NCBI GenBank assembly: GCA_040755915.1
Contig: JBFLWM010000021.1
Location: 4,680-68,679, forward strand
Direction of reading: 5' to 3'
Length of the DNA: 64,000 bases
DNA from: Sulfurivermis sp040755915
Lineage (GTDB): Bacteria; Pseudomonadota; Gammaproteobacteria; Thiohalomonadales; Thiohalomonadaceae
The translations under genes and the position numbers were made by a program. Positions 1 through 7,285 of the stretch are shown here, piece after piece. Below the pieces are notes generated by a model, which was given only the letters and a program-made list of their open reading frames with translations, did not search any database and had not been told where the DNA came from. Numbering within the stretch: position 1 is the first letter of the stretch; every line of letters starts with the position of its first letter.

Positions 1-952
1 CGAGGTGCATGCGCTGGCCCAGGCCGGTGAGCAGGCGCGCGGCGCCACCGCCTACGTGACGCTGGAGCCGTGCAGCCATCATGGCCGCACGCCGCCCTGC
101 GCCGATGCACTGCTGAATGCCGGTGTGAGTCGTGTGGTCGCGGCGATGGAGGATCCCAATCCGCTGGTGGCAGGCAATGGTTTGCGGCGTCTGCATGAGG
201 CCGGTGTTGCCGTGGCATCCGGTCTGATGCAGGCGCAGGCCGAGGCGATCAATCCCGGCTTCATCCGCCGCATGCGTGACGAGCGGCCCTATGTGCGCTG
301 CAAACTGGCGATGAGCCTGGACGGGCGCACGGCGATGGCCTCGGGCGAGAGCAAATGGATTACCGGCAGTGATGCGCGCGAAGACGTGCAGCGCCTGCGC
401 GCACGCAGCTGTGCCATCATCACCGGTATCGGCACCGTGCTGGCCGATGACCCCAATCTGACGGTGCGTTTTCCCTTGCCGGGAGGGCGTGAGCGGCAGC
501 CGCTGCGTGTGGTGCTGGACCCGCGCCTGTCCATGCCGGAGAGTTCGCGTCTGTTGCAGCAGCCGGGCGGTGTGCTGGTGATCACGGCCTGTAACGAGAC
601 CACGGCGCGGCAGCGGTTGGAACGGGCCGGTGCCGAGGTGGTGTACCTGCCCCATGGCCTGGATCGTGTCGATCTCGAAGGTACCCTGCGTCTGCTGGCG
701 GAACGGCAGGTGAACGAGGTACTGGTGGAGACCGGTGCGACCTTGAGCGGTGCCATGCTGCAGGCGGGACTCATCGACGAGCTGGTCATCTATATGGCGC
801 CGCTCTTGATGGGTGATGCGGCGCGCGGTCTGTTCCGCCTGCCCGGCATGGAGCGCATGGAGCAGCGCATCGCATTGAATATTACCGACCTGCGCGCGGT
901 GGGAAAGGACTGGCGCATTAACGCACAGGTCACACACAGGGTGAATGGATAA
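1..952 (+). CDS. ribD: Bifunctional riboflavin biosynthesis deaminase/reductase RibD (5'-truncated by window edge)
   Basis: Catalyses two early riboflavin steps: deamination of the pyrimidine made by GTP cyclohydrolase II, then NADPH-dependent reduction of its ribosyl side chain. The frame is open from the first bases (E-V-H-A-L) and enters directly into the zinc-deaminase signature LEPCSHHGRTPPC, so roughly the first 50 residues lie outside the window. The reductase domain starts near PYVRCKLAMSLDGRTA and runs to the C-terminus, with the usual GIGTVLADDPNLTVR motif. It ends 3 bases before the riboflavin synthase gene, so it belongs to the same operon. Identity is firm; only the start is missing. 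Confidence 0.96.
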   Translation, partial: EVHALAQAGEQARGATAYVTLEPCSHHGRTPPCADALLNAGVSRVVAAMEDPNPLVAGNGLRRLHEAGVAVASGLMQAQAEAINPGFIRRMRDERPYVRCKLAMSLDGRTAMASGESKWITGSDAREDVQRLRARSCAIITGIGTVLADDPNLTVRFPLPGGRERQPLRVVLDPRLSMPESSRLLQQPGGVLVITACNETTARQRLERAGAEVVYLPHGLDRVDLEGTLRLLAERQVNEVLVETGATLSGAMLQAGLIDELVIYMAPLLMGDAARGLFRLPGMERMEQRIALNITDLRAVGKDWRINAQVTHRVNG

Positions 953-955
953 GGC

Positions 956-1615
956 ATGTTTACCGGCATCATCCAGGCCATCGGCGAAGTCGCCGCCCTG
1001 CAACCCCAGGGCGCAGACTATCGCCTGCGTATCCGTACGGGCACACTGGATCTGGATGACGTACAGTTGGGTGACAGCATTGCCGTCAACGGCGTCTGTC
1101 TGACGGTGGTGGAACTGCCGGGCGACGGTTTCTGGGCCGATGTGTCCGGCGAGACACTGGCGCACACCAGCTTTGCCGAATTGCGTGTCGGCAGCCGCGT
1201 CAATCTGGAAAAGGCGTTGATGCCCACTTCGCGCCTCGGCGGCCATCTGGTCAGCGGACACGTGGATGGTGTCGGTGAGGTGCTGAATCGCGGCAACGAC
1301 GGCCGCTCGGTGCGTTTTCGTCTTAAGGCACCGGCGGATCTGGCCAGATACATCGCCGCCAAGGGTTCCATCACCATCGATGGTGTCAGCCTCACCGTCA
1401 ATGCGGTGCTCGGCGCCGAATTCGAACTGAATATCGTGCCGCATACCCTGCAGGAAACCACCTTGGCCGATTTCGCTCCGGGGCGGCGCGTGAACCTGGA
1501 GGTGGATGTCATCGCCCGCTATCTGGAGCGTCTGCTGCTGGGGGAGCGCGCAGCGCAACCGGCCGGCGGTGGCATGACGATGGAGTTTCTCGCCCAGCAT
1601 GGCTTTCTGAAATAA
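956..1615 (+). CDS. ribC: Riboflavin synthase, alpha chain
   Basis: Dismutates two molecules of 6,7-dimethyl-8-ribityllumazine to riboflavin plus the pyrimidine precursor; cytosolic homotrimer. The 219 residues show the hallmark N-terminus MFTGIIQAIGEV and two tandem lumazine-binding domains, about residues 1-97 and 98-200. Motifs visible are NGVCLTV, GGHLVSGHVDG and the second-domain equivalent DGVSLTVN. Length is typical. The gene follows ribD by 3 bases and precedes the ribB-type gene by 53 bases. The symbol ribE is also used for this enzyme in some species. Confidence 0.96.
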   Translation: MFTGIIQAIGEVAALQPQGADYRLRIRTGTLDLDDVQLGDSIAVNGVCLTVVELPGDGFWADVSGETLAHTSFAELRVGSRVNLEKALMPTSRLGGHLVSGHVDGVGEVLNRGNDGRSVRFRLKAPADLARYIAAKGSITIDGVSLTVNAVLGAEFELNIVPHTLQETTLADFAPGRRVNLEVDVIARYLERLLLGERAAQPAGGGMTMEFLAQHGFLK

Positions 1616-1668
1616 CAGCGCCGCCAGAGCGCGACCATTAAAAAACGAGCACCGGACTGAACACGACA

Positions 1669-2781
1669 ATGGCACTGAATACGACAGAAGAAATCATCGA
1701 GGATATCCGCCAGGGCAAGATGGTCGTCCTGATGGACGACGAGGACCGCGAGAACGAAGGCGACCTGATCATGGCCGCCTCGCTGGTGCGGCCGGAAGAC
1801 ATCAACTTCATGGCGCGTTACGGCCGCGGCCTGATCTGCCTTACCCTCACCAAGGAGCGCTGCGAACAGTTGCGCCTGCCCTTGATGGTGAGCAACAACA
1901 ACGAAAAGCACGGCACCGCCTTCACGCTGTCCATCGAGGCTGCGCATGGTGTGACCACCGGCATCTCCGCCTATGATCGGGCCCATACCGTGCGCACGGC
2001 AGTGGCGCCCAATGCCGGGCCGGGGGACATCGTGCAGCCGGGACATATCTTCCCGCTGATGGCCCGCCCGGGCGGCGTGCTGACCCGCGCCGGCCACACC
2101 GAGGCCGGCTGCGACCTGACCCGCCTCGCCGGGGTGGAACCGGCGGCGGTGATCGTCGAGATCCTCAACGAAGACGGCACCATGGCGCGCCGTCCGGACC
2201 TGGAGATCTTCGCCAAGCAGCACGGTCTCAAGATGGGCACCATCGCCGACCTGATCCAGTACCGCCTGCAGAACGAGCCGACGGTGGAGCGGGTGGCAGT
2301 GTGCAAGCTGCCGACCGCCTTCGGCGAGTTCAAGCTGGTGGCCTACCGTGACCTTATCGAGCGCGAGATGCATCTGGCCCTGGTCAAGGGTGACATTTCT
2401 GCCGAACAGCCGACGCTGGTGCGCGTACATATGCAGAACACCCTGTGTGACCTGTTCGCCAACCAGCGCAGTGACTGTGGCTGGCCCCTGCACAGCGCCC
2501 TGGAGTACATTGCCAGACAGGGCAGCGGCATTGCCATCGTTCTGCGGCAGCAGGAAAGCGCTGACGAGCTGCTGCGCCACATCAAGGACTACCAGTTGGA
2601 GGACGAGGGTGTCAGCCTGCCGCGTGAGGGCAAGGGGGCCGATCTGCGCACCTATGGTATCGGCGCGCAGATCCTGCTCGACCTCGGTGTGCGCCGCATG
2701 CGGGTGATGAGTTCGCCCAAGCGCATGCACGGCCTGCCGGGCTTCGGTCTGGAAGTGGTGGAGTATATTTCCCAGGAGTAG
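1669..2781 (+). CDS. ribB: 3,4-dihydroxy-2-butanone 4-phosphate synthase with degenerate GTP cyclohydrolase II domain (RibBX type)
   Basis: The N-terminal domain (about residues 1-200) makes the four-carbon unit of riboflavin from ribulose 5-phosphate. Its catalytic signatures are present: DDEDRENEGDL, the GLICL loop and RAGHTEAGCDL. The C-terminal domain (about 205-370) has the GTP cyclohydrolase II fold, including DLRTYGIGAQIL. At the zinc site, however, two of the three cysteines are gone: where the active enzyme has C-L-T-G-D and R-C-D-C, this protein has N-T-L-C-D and R-S-D-C. It resembles the RibBX variant known in Proteobacteria, with an active DHBP synthase and inactive cyclohydrolase. 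A separate ribA is therefore expected elsewhere. The TAG stop is the first triplet of a palindromic repeat. Confidence 0.93.
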   Translation: MALNTTEEIIEDIRQGKMVVLMDDEDRENEGDLIMAASLVRPEDINFMARYGRGLICLTLTKERCEQLRLPLMVSNNNEKHGTAFTLSIEAAHGVTTGISAYDRAHTVRTAVAPNAGPGDIVQPGHIFPLMARPGGVLTRAGHTEAGCDLTRLAGVEPAAVIVEILNEDGTMARRPDLEIFAKQHGLKMGTIADLIQYRLQNEPTVERVAVCKLPTAFGEFKLVAYRDLIEREMHLALVKGDISAEQPTLVRVHMQNTLCDLFANQRSDCGWPLHSALEYIARQGSGIAIVLRQQESADELLRHIKDYQLEDEGVSLPREGKGADLRTYGIGAQILLDLGVRRMRVMSSPKRMHGLPGFGLEVVEYISQE

Positions 2782-2844
2782 GAGCGGACGGTGTCCGCGA
2801 TCGGCATCTGGCGAGGGTGCTGTCGCGAATGCGATTCGCTCCTA
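2779..2844. repeat. Palindromic intergenic repeat, family 1 copy A
   Basis: Imperfect inverted repeat whose outer arms read TAGGAGCG and CGCTCCTA. Each arm also folds on itself (GCGGAC/GTCCGC on the left, GCGAAT/ATTCGC on the right). A second copy lies at 6025-6088. The left edge TAG doubles as the ribB stop codon. It resembles a REP-like dispersed element and may stabilise the 3' end of the upstream transcript. Confidence 0.75.
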
Positions 2845-2892
2845 CACGGGGCGTGCCAAGAACATAATTAACCGGAAACAAGGAACAGCATC

Positions 2893-3366
2893 ATGAGCGA
2901 GATCAAGACCTACGAAGGCAGCATGGTGATCAACAATGCCCGCTTCGGCATCGTGGTGGGCCGCTTCAACAGCTTCATCGTGGAGAGCCTGCTGGACGGC
3001 GCTCTCGACACCCTGCGCCGTCACGGTGCGGTGGACAAGAACATCGAGATCGTGCGCGTCCCCGGCGCCTTCGAGATCCCGCTGGCGGCGCAGCGCATGG
3101 CTCAGGCCGGCAAGTACGACGCCATCATCGCCCTCGGTGCGGTGATCCGCGGCGGTACCCCGCACTTTGAGTACGTAGCCGGCGAATGCACCAAGGGGCT
3201 GGCGGCCGTGATGATGCAGCACAGCGTACCGGTGGCCTTCGGCGTACTGACCGTGGACACCATTGATCAGGCCATCGAGCGTGCCGGCACCAAGGCGGGT
3301 AACAAGGGTGCCGAGGCGACGTTGTCGGCCATCGAGATGGTGAACCTGCTGGGGCAGATGAAGTAA
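2893..3366 (+). CDS. ribH: 6,7-dimethyl-8-ribityllumazine synthase
   Basis: Condenses the pyrimidine intermediate with 3,4-dihydroxybutanone phosphate to give lumazine, the substrate of riboflavin synthase. At 157 residues it has family length. Motifs seen are VPGAFEIPLAA, GAVIRGGTPHFEYV with the catalytic-site histidine, and PVAFGVLTVDT. It is preceded by a 111-base gap holding a palindromic repeat and a Shine-Dalgarno (aggaacagcATG region), and nusB follows after 2 bases. The symbol ribE is used for the same enzyme in E. coli. Confidence 0.96.
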   Translation: MSEIKTYEGSMVINNARFGIVVGRFNSFIVESLLDGALDTLRRHGAVDKNIEIVRVPGAFEIPLAAQRMAQAGKYDAIIALGAVIRGGTPHFEYVAGECTKGLAAVMMQHSVPVAFGVLTVDTIDQAIERAGTKAGNKGAEATLSAIEMVNLLGQMK

Positions 3367-3368
3367 CC

Positions 3369-3794
3369 ATGAGCAAGGCGCGCAGCCGTGCCCGCCAACG
3401 TGCGGTGCAGGCACTCTATCAATGGCAGCTCACCGCGCAGAATCTGGGTGAGATTGAAACCCAGTTCCTGGAAGAACGCGAAATGGGCAAGGCCGACCTG
3501 GAGTTCTTCCACGAGTTGCTGCACGAAGTGCCGGCGCATCTGGACGAGCTGGACAGTCTGCTCTCGCCCCTGCTGGATCGCCCGCTGCCGCAGGTGGACC
3601 CGGTAGAACGCGCCATCCTGCGCATGGGTTGCTATGAGCTGAAGTATCGGCTGGAAACGCCGTACCGTGTGGTGATCAATGAATCGGTGGAACTGGCCAA
3701 AACCTTTGGCGGCGAGCAGGGCCACAAATACGTCAACAGCGTGCTGGACAAGGTGGCGCGCCAGGTGCGCGCGGCGGAAATGAAGCAGCGTTAG
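3369..3794 (+). CDS. nusB: Transcription antitermination factor NusB
   Basis: All-helical RNA-binding protein that, with NusE/S10, binds boxA of rRNA leaders and supports processive transcription. The 141-residue product starts with the basic SRARQRAVQALYQWQ helix and ends with the conserved INESVELAKTFGGEQGHKYVNSVLDKVA region. It follows ribH by 2 bases, the usual gammaproteobacterial arrangement. Confidence 0.95.
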   Translation: MSKARSRARQRAVQALYQWQLTAQNLGEIETQFLEEREMGKADLEFFHELLHEVPAHLDELDSLLSPLLDRPLPQVDPVERAILRMGCYELKYRLETPYRVVINESVELAKTFGGEQGHKYVNSVLDKVARQVRAAEMKQR

Positions 3795-3802
3795 CTGTCG
3801 AT

Positions 3803-3868
3803 GTAGGGTGTGCATCGCGCACCAATCCTGTTTCGATTATTGCATCGGTGCGCATTGCGCACCCTGCC
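3803..3868. repeat. Palindromic intergenic repeat, family 2
   Basis: Inverted repeat between nusB and thiL. The left arm at 3806-3823 reads GGGTGTGCATCGCGCACC, and the right arm at 3847-3864 is its near reverse complement (15 of 18 positions). The right edge is 13 bases from the chosen thiL start, so a folded transcript could affect thiL translation. It looks like a dispersed REP-type element; other copies were not seen in the window. Confidence 0.6.
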
Positions 3869-3881
3869 TGCGGACTTTCCC

Positions 3882-4853
3882 ATGAGCCTGTCCGAGTTCA
3901 ATCTCATCGAACGTTATTTCACTGCACGCGGCGTGCGGCGCGATGATGTTGTCCTCGGGGTGGGCGATGATTGCGCCCTGCTGCGCGTACCGTCCGGCAT
4001 GGAGCTGGCCGTATCCATCGATGCACTGGTGGAAGGGCGCCACTATCCGCTCGGCACCGAGCCGGCGGCGGTGGGACACAAGGCGCTGGCCGTGGGGCTG
4101 AGTGATCTCGCCGCCATGGGCGCCGAGCCGGCCTGGGCCACGCTCGCGCTCAGTTTGCCCGAGGCCGACGAGTCGTGGCTGGAGGGGTTTGCCGAGGGCC
4201 TGTTTGTCCTTGCCCGGCGTTTCCATGTGCAATTGGTCGGTGGCGATACCGTGCGCGGACCGCGCGTGATTTCCCTGCAGTTGCACGGTTTCGTTCCCCA
4301 GGGGCAGGCCCTGCGTCGCGACGGCGCCAAGGCTGGCGATCTCATTTATGTCACCGGCACGCCGGGTGATGCCGGACTCGGGCTTGAACTCGCCTTGGGG
4401 CAACGCAGTACTGCTGCGGCACATGCCGACTATTTGCGTGCGCGGCTGGACCGTCCCGAGCCGCGTGTCGCCGCCGGCCTGCAGCTGCGCGAGATCGCCA
4501 GTGCCGCCATCGACATTTCCGACGGCCTGGTCGCCGATCTCGGCCATATTCTTGAACGCAGCGGTGTGGGAGCAAGGCTGGAACTGGCGCAGTTGCCTTG
4601 CTCGCCGGCGATGCAGCATGTACTGCCGGAGGCCGCGGAACGCTGGCGTTATGCGCTCGCGTCCGGCGACGACTACGAGCTGTGTTTTACCGTGCCGCCG
4701 GCACGGCGTGATGCAGCGGAGCAGGTGTGCGCCACACTGGACTGCAGCTGTCATTGTATCGGCCGCATTGAAGCGCAAGCGGGTCTGCGTTTGGTGCAGG
4801 CCGACGGTACGTTGCTGCAAGGTTTGCCCCACGGTTTCGATCACTTCGGCTGA
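3882..4853 (+). CDS. thiL: Thiamine-monophosphate kinase ThiL
   Basis: ATP-dependent phosphorylation of thiamine monophosphate to thiamine pyrophosphate; cytosolic. The 323-residue protein shows the PurM-like ATP-binding signatures GVGDDCALL, SIDALVEGRHYP, VGLSDLAAMGAEP, GGDTVRGP and DISDGLVADLGHI. I chose ATG 3882 because family members start with M-S-L-S-E-F-x-L-I, whereas the frame upstream of it is palindromic repeat sequence. It is separated from pgpA by only 4 bases, consistent with co-transcription. Confidence 0.94.
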   Translation: MSLSEFNLIERYFTARGVRRDDVVLGVGDDCALLRVPSGMELAVSIDALVEGRHYPLGTEPAAVGHKALAVGLSDLAAMGAEPAWATLALSLPEADESWLEGFAEGLFVLARRFHVQLVGGDTVRGPRVISLQLHGFVPQGQALRRDGAKAGDLIYVTGTPGDAGLGLELALGQRSTAAAHADYLRARLDRPEPRVAAGLQLREIASAAIDISDGLVADLGHILERSGVGARLELAQLPCSPAMQHVLPEAAERWRYALASGDDYELCFTVPPARRDAAEQVCATLDCSCHCIGRIEAQAGLRLVQADGTLLQGLPHGFDHFG

Positions 4854-4857
4854 TACC

Positions 4858-5334
4858 ATGCGTCCCTCTGTTCAGATGCTGCGCAATCCCGCCCATCTGC
4901 TGTCCTTCGGTTTCGGCAGTGGCCTGGCACCCAAGGCACCGGGTACCTTCGGCACCCTGGTCGCGGTACCGCTCTATTGGTTGCTCAGTGACCTTGGCCT
5001 GGCGCCGTATCTCGCGCTGGTCATGGCAGCGGCGATGCTTGGCGTGTGGCTGTGTGATTACACGGCGGAGGCTCTCGGCGAACATGACCATCCGGCCATT
5101 GTCTGGGACGAGGTGGTGGGTTATTTCATCACCATGACCGCCGCGCCCATCGGCTGGCACTGGCTGCTGCTGGGTTTTGTGCTGTTCCGTCTGTTCGATA
5201 TCCTCAAGCCCTGGCCGATCCGCTGGGCCGATCGGCATGTGCACGGCGGGCTCGGCATCATGCTGGACGATGTCCTCGCCGGTATGATGGCCTGGCTGGT
5301 GCTGCAGGGTGTGGCGCTGTTTGTGATTTCCTAG
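4858..5334 (+). CDS. pgpA: Phosphatidylglycerophosphatase A
   Basis: Inner-membrane lipid phosphatase that dephosphorylates phosphatidylglycerol phosphate to phosphatidylglycerol. The 158-residue product has the family signature FGSGLAPKAPGTFGTL, the acidic pair in DHPAIVWDEVVGYF and FRLFDILKPWPI, with about four hydrophobic helices. Start ATG 4858 is four bases after the thiL stop. The thiL-pgpA pairing is standard in Gammaproteobacteria. Confidence 0.94.
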   Translation: MRPSVQMLRNPAHLLSFGFGSGLAPKAPGTFGTLVAVPLYWLLSDLGLAPYLALVMAAAMLGVWLCDYTAEALGEHDHPAIVWDEVVGYFITMTAAPIGWHWLLLGFVLFRLFDILKPWPIRWADRHVHGGLGIMLDDVLAGMMAWLVLQGVALFVIS

Positions 5335-5385
5335 GAGGGGCATGCTTCGCTTTGCCCGTCCTATCGGTTCGTCGCGGGAGGTGGC

Positions 5386-6021
5386 ATGAGATATCTGTTG
5401 CTGCTGCTATTGTGGCTGTCGTTGCCCGTATTTGCGGTACAGCGCGTATCAGTGGTGGGTTTGTTCAGCGGCCGCGCCGTGCTGGAGATCGACGGTGCCC
5501 AGCGCATGCTGAGGGTCGGCGAGCGCAGCCCCGAGGGAGTGCGGCTGCTGGCGGCAGACAGCGAGAGCGCGCTGCTGGAGATTGACGGCAAGGAGCAGCG
5601 CATGGCACTGGGCAGCCAGATCAGCGGTAGCTATCAGGCGCCGCAACGTGCCGAGGTGCATGTCTGGCCCGACACGCGCGGCATGTACCGCATGCCGGGC
5701 AGCATCAATGGGCAGACGGTGGATTTTCTGGTGGATACCGGCGCCACCCACATTGCGATGAATGCATCGCAGGCACGTCGCCTGGGTATCGATTATCGGG
5801 TACGCGGCGAACGCGGCATGGCCAGCACCGCCTCCGATGTCGTGCCGGTGTTTCGCGTGACGCTCGATCGGGTGCAGTTCGGTGATATTGCCTTGCGGCA
5901 GGTGAGTGCCGTGGTATTCGAGGGTGAACAGCCGGCTGAGGTCCTGCTGGGCCAGTCTTTTCTCAACCGTCTGGAGATGCGGCGCGAGAATGAGGCGATG
6001 GTGCTGAAGGAAAAATATTGA
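5386..6021 (+). CDS. Exported retropepsin-like aspartic protease (TIGR02281 type)
   Basis: A 211-residue protein with a clear signal peptide (MRYLLLLLLWLSLPVFA), followed by a small beta-rich region of about 60 residues and a single-domain clan AA aspartic protease fold. The catalytic motif FLVDTGATHIAMN lies near residue 118, and the C-terminal LLGQSFLNRLEMRRE is the other family hallmark. Retropepsin-like enzymes act as dimers, one Asp-Thr-Gly per chain. Substrate is unknown; the location should be periplasmic or membrane-anchored. Ribosome-binding site GGGAGG lies 6 bases before the ATG. It may be the last gene of the upstream operon (gap 51 bases). Confidence 0.85.
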   Translation: MRYLLLLLLWLSLPVFAVQRVSVVGLFSGRAVLEIDGAQRMLRVGERSPEGVRLLAADSESALLEIDGKEQRMALGSQISGSYQAPQRAEVHVWPDTRGMYRMPGSINGQTVDFLVDTGATHIAMNASQARRLGIDYRVRGERGMASTASDVVPVFRVTLDRVQFGDIALRQVSAVVFEGEQPAEVLLGQSFLNRLEMRRENEAMVLKEKY

Positions 6022-6024
6022 TGC

Positions 6025-6088
6025 AGAAGCGGACCGTGTCCGCGATGGATGCTCCATAGGCCCCATCGCGAATACGATTCGCTCCTAC
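6025..6088. repeat. Palindromic intergenic repeat, family 1 copy B
   Basis: Second copy of the element at 2779-2844. GAAGCGGACCGTGTCCGCGA forms the left arm, and the right arm ends GCGAATACGATTCGCTCCTA. It sits between two convergent genes. Its right edge, read on the minus strand, supplies the TAG stop of folE2. The inner hairpins GCGGAC/GTCCGC and GCGAAT/ATTCGC are conserved with copy A. Confidence 0.75.
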
Positions 6089-6882
6089 CGGGTCTTGTCC
6101 TTCTCGATCAGCGCGTAGGCCGAGTGGTTGTGGATGGACTCGAAATTCTCCGACTCCACCACATAGGCCTCGATGCGCTCGTCGCGGTTCAGCTGCACGG
6201 CCACGTCACGCACCATGTCTTCCACGAACTTGGGATTGTCGTAGGCGCGTTCGGTGACGAATTTTTCGTCCGGGCGCTTGAGCAGGCCATACAGTTCGCA
6301 GGAGGCCTGTTTTTCCACCAGGTCGATGAGGTCTTCGATCCACATGAAGCCGCGCAGGCGGGCTGCCACGGTGACGTGGGAGCGCTGGTTGTGGGCACCG
6401 CGTTCGGAAATCTTCTTGGAGCAGGGGCACAGGCTGGTCACCGGCACCACCACCTTCAGGGTCAACACCGGCTCGCCGTTGCTGATCTCGCCGATGAAGG
6501 TGACATCGTAGTCCATCAGGCTCTGCACGCCGGAGACCGGGGCGGACTTGTTGACGAAGTAGGGAAAGGACATTTCCACGTGGCCGGCCTCGGCCTCGAG
6601 GATCACCACCATCTCCTTCAGCATGTCCTTGAAGGTCTTCACCGAGATCTCGCGCTCGTGGCGGTTGAGGATCTCGACGAAGCGCGACATGTGCGTACCC
6701 TTGAAGTTGTGCGGCAGGTTCACGTACATGTTGAAGTTGGCGACGGTGTGCTGATCGTTGCCGCTACGGTCCTGGATCCGCACCGGGTGACGGATGTCCT
6801 TGATGCCGACCTTGTTGATGGGGATACGGCGCGTATCCTCGCTGCTCTGGACGTCGGCGATGGTCTCGCAGGCATGGGTCAT
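6085..6882 (-). CDS. folE2: GTP cyclohydrolase I, type IB (FolE2)
   Basis: Converts GTP to 7,8-dihydroneopterin triphosphate, first step to folate and to queuosine precursors. FolE2 enzymes are unrelated in metal use to zinc-dependent FolE and work with other divalent metals. The 265-residue product contains the family blocks VGIKDIRHPVRI, NLPHNFKGTHMSRFVEIL and the cysteine-bearing VPVTSLCPCSKKISERGAHNQRS. Start ATG 6882 has GAGG about 10 bases upstream and is 2 bases after the queD stop, so the two genes are translationally linked. Its stop lies inside a palindromic repeat. Confidence 0.94.
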   Translation of the reverse strand: MTHACETIADVQSSEDTRRIPINKVGIKDIRHPVRIQDRSGNDQHTVANFNMYVNLPHNFKGTHMSRFVEILNRHEREISVKTFKDMLKEMVVILEAEAGHVEMSFPYFVNKSAPVSGVQSLMDYDVTFIGEISNGEPVLTLKVVVPVTSLCPCSKKISERGAHNQRSHVTVAARLRGFMWIEDLIDLVEKQASCELYGLLKRPDEKFVTERAYDNPKFVEDMVRDVAVQLNRDERIEAYVVESENFESIHNHSAYALIEKDKTR

Positions 6883-6884
6883 GC

Positions 6885-7259
6885 TCAGGTTTCCTCTGTG
6901 TAGCGGACACAGGCGCGTTCGGTTTCCCACAGGGTAACGGCGTGAACCTTGGCGCGGGTGTCGTTGAGCTCTTCGGTCAGGCGGCGGAAGAAATGCGCGG
7001 CGATGTTTTCCGCCGTCGGATTGAGGCGGTCGAAGGGCGGGATTTCATTCAGGTAACGATGGTCCAGCTCGTCGCCCACCTTGCGGGCGGCCTGACGGAT
7101 CGTCTTGAAATCCAGCACCATGCCGAGCTCATCCAGGGCGTTGGCCTGCACTTCCACTTCCACCTTCCAGTTATGACCATGCAGCCGGCGGCAGTCCCCG
7201 GGGTAATCCCGCAGGGAATGGGCGGAGGCAAAGTCGGTGACGACCTTGAGGATATACAT
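6885..7259 (-). CDS. queD: 6-carboxy-5,6,7,8-tetrahydropterin synthase QueD
   Basis: Turns dihydroneopterin triphosphate, the FolE2 product, into 6-carboxytetrahydropterin for queuosine biosynthesis. The 124-residue product has the zinc-binding histidines in FASAHSL and HGHNW, the catalytic cysteine in GDCRRLHGHNW, and the C-terminal WETERACVRYTE block. Immediately upstream of folE2 and 26 bases downstream of dxs on the same strand, so it may be transcribed with the isoprenoid genes. Confidence 0.94.
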   Translation of the reverse strand: MYILKVVTDFASAHSLRDYPGDCRRLHGHNWKVEVEVQANALDELGMVLDFKTIRQAARKVGDELDHRYLNEIPPFDRLNPTAENIAAHFFRRLTEELNDTRAKVHAVTLWETERACVRYTEET

Positions 7260-7285
7260 GGTCTTTCTAATAGTTGAGTGATTCG

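Noticed and set aside
1616..1668. FMN riboswitch before ribB
   Set aside because: The gap is only 53 bases and shows none of the conserved riboswitch helices.
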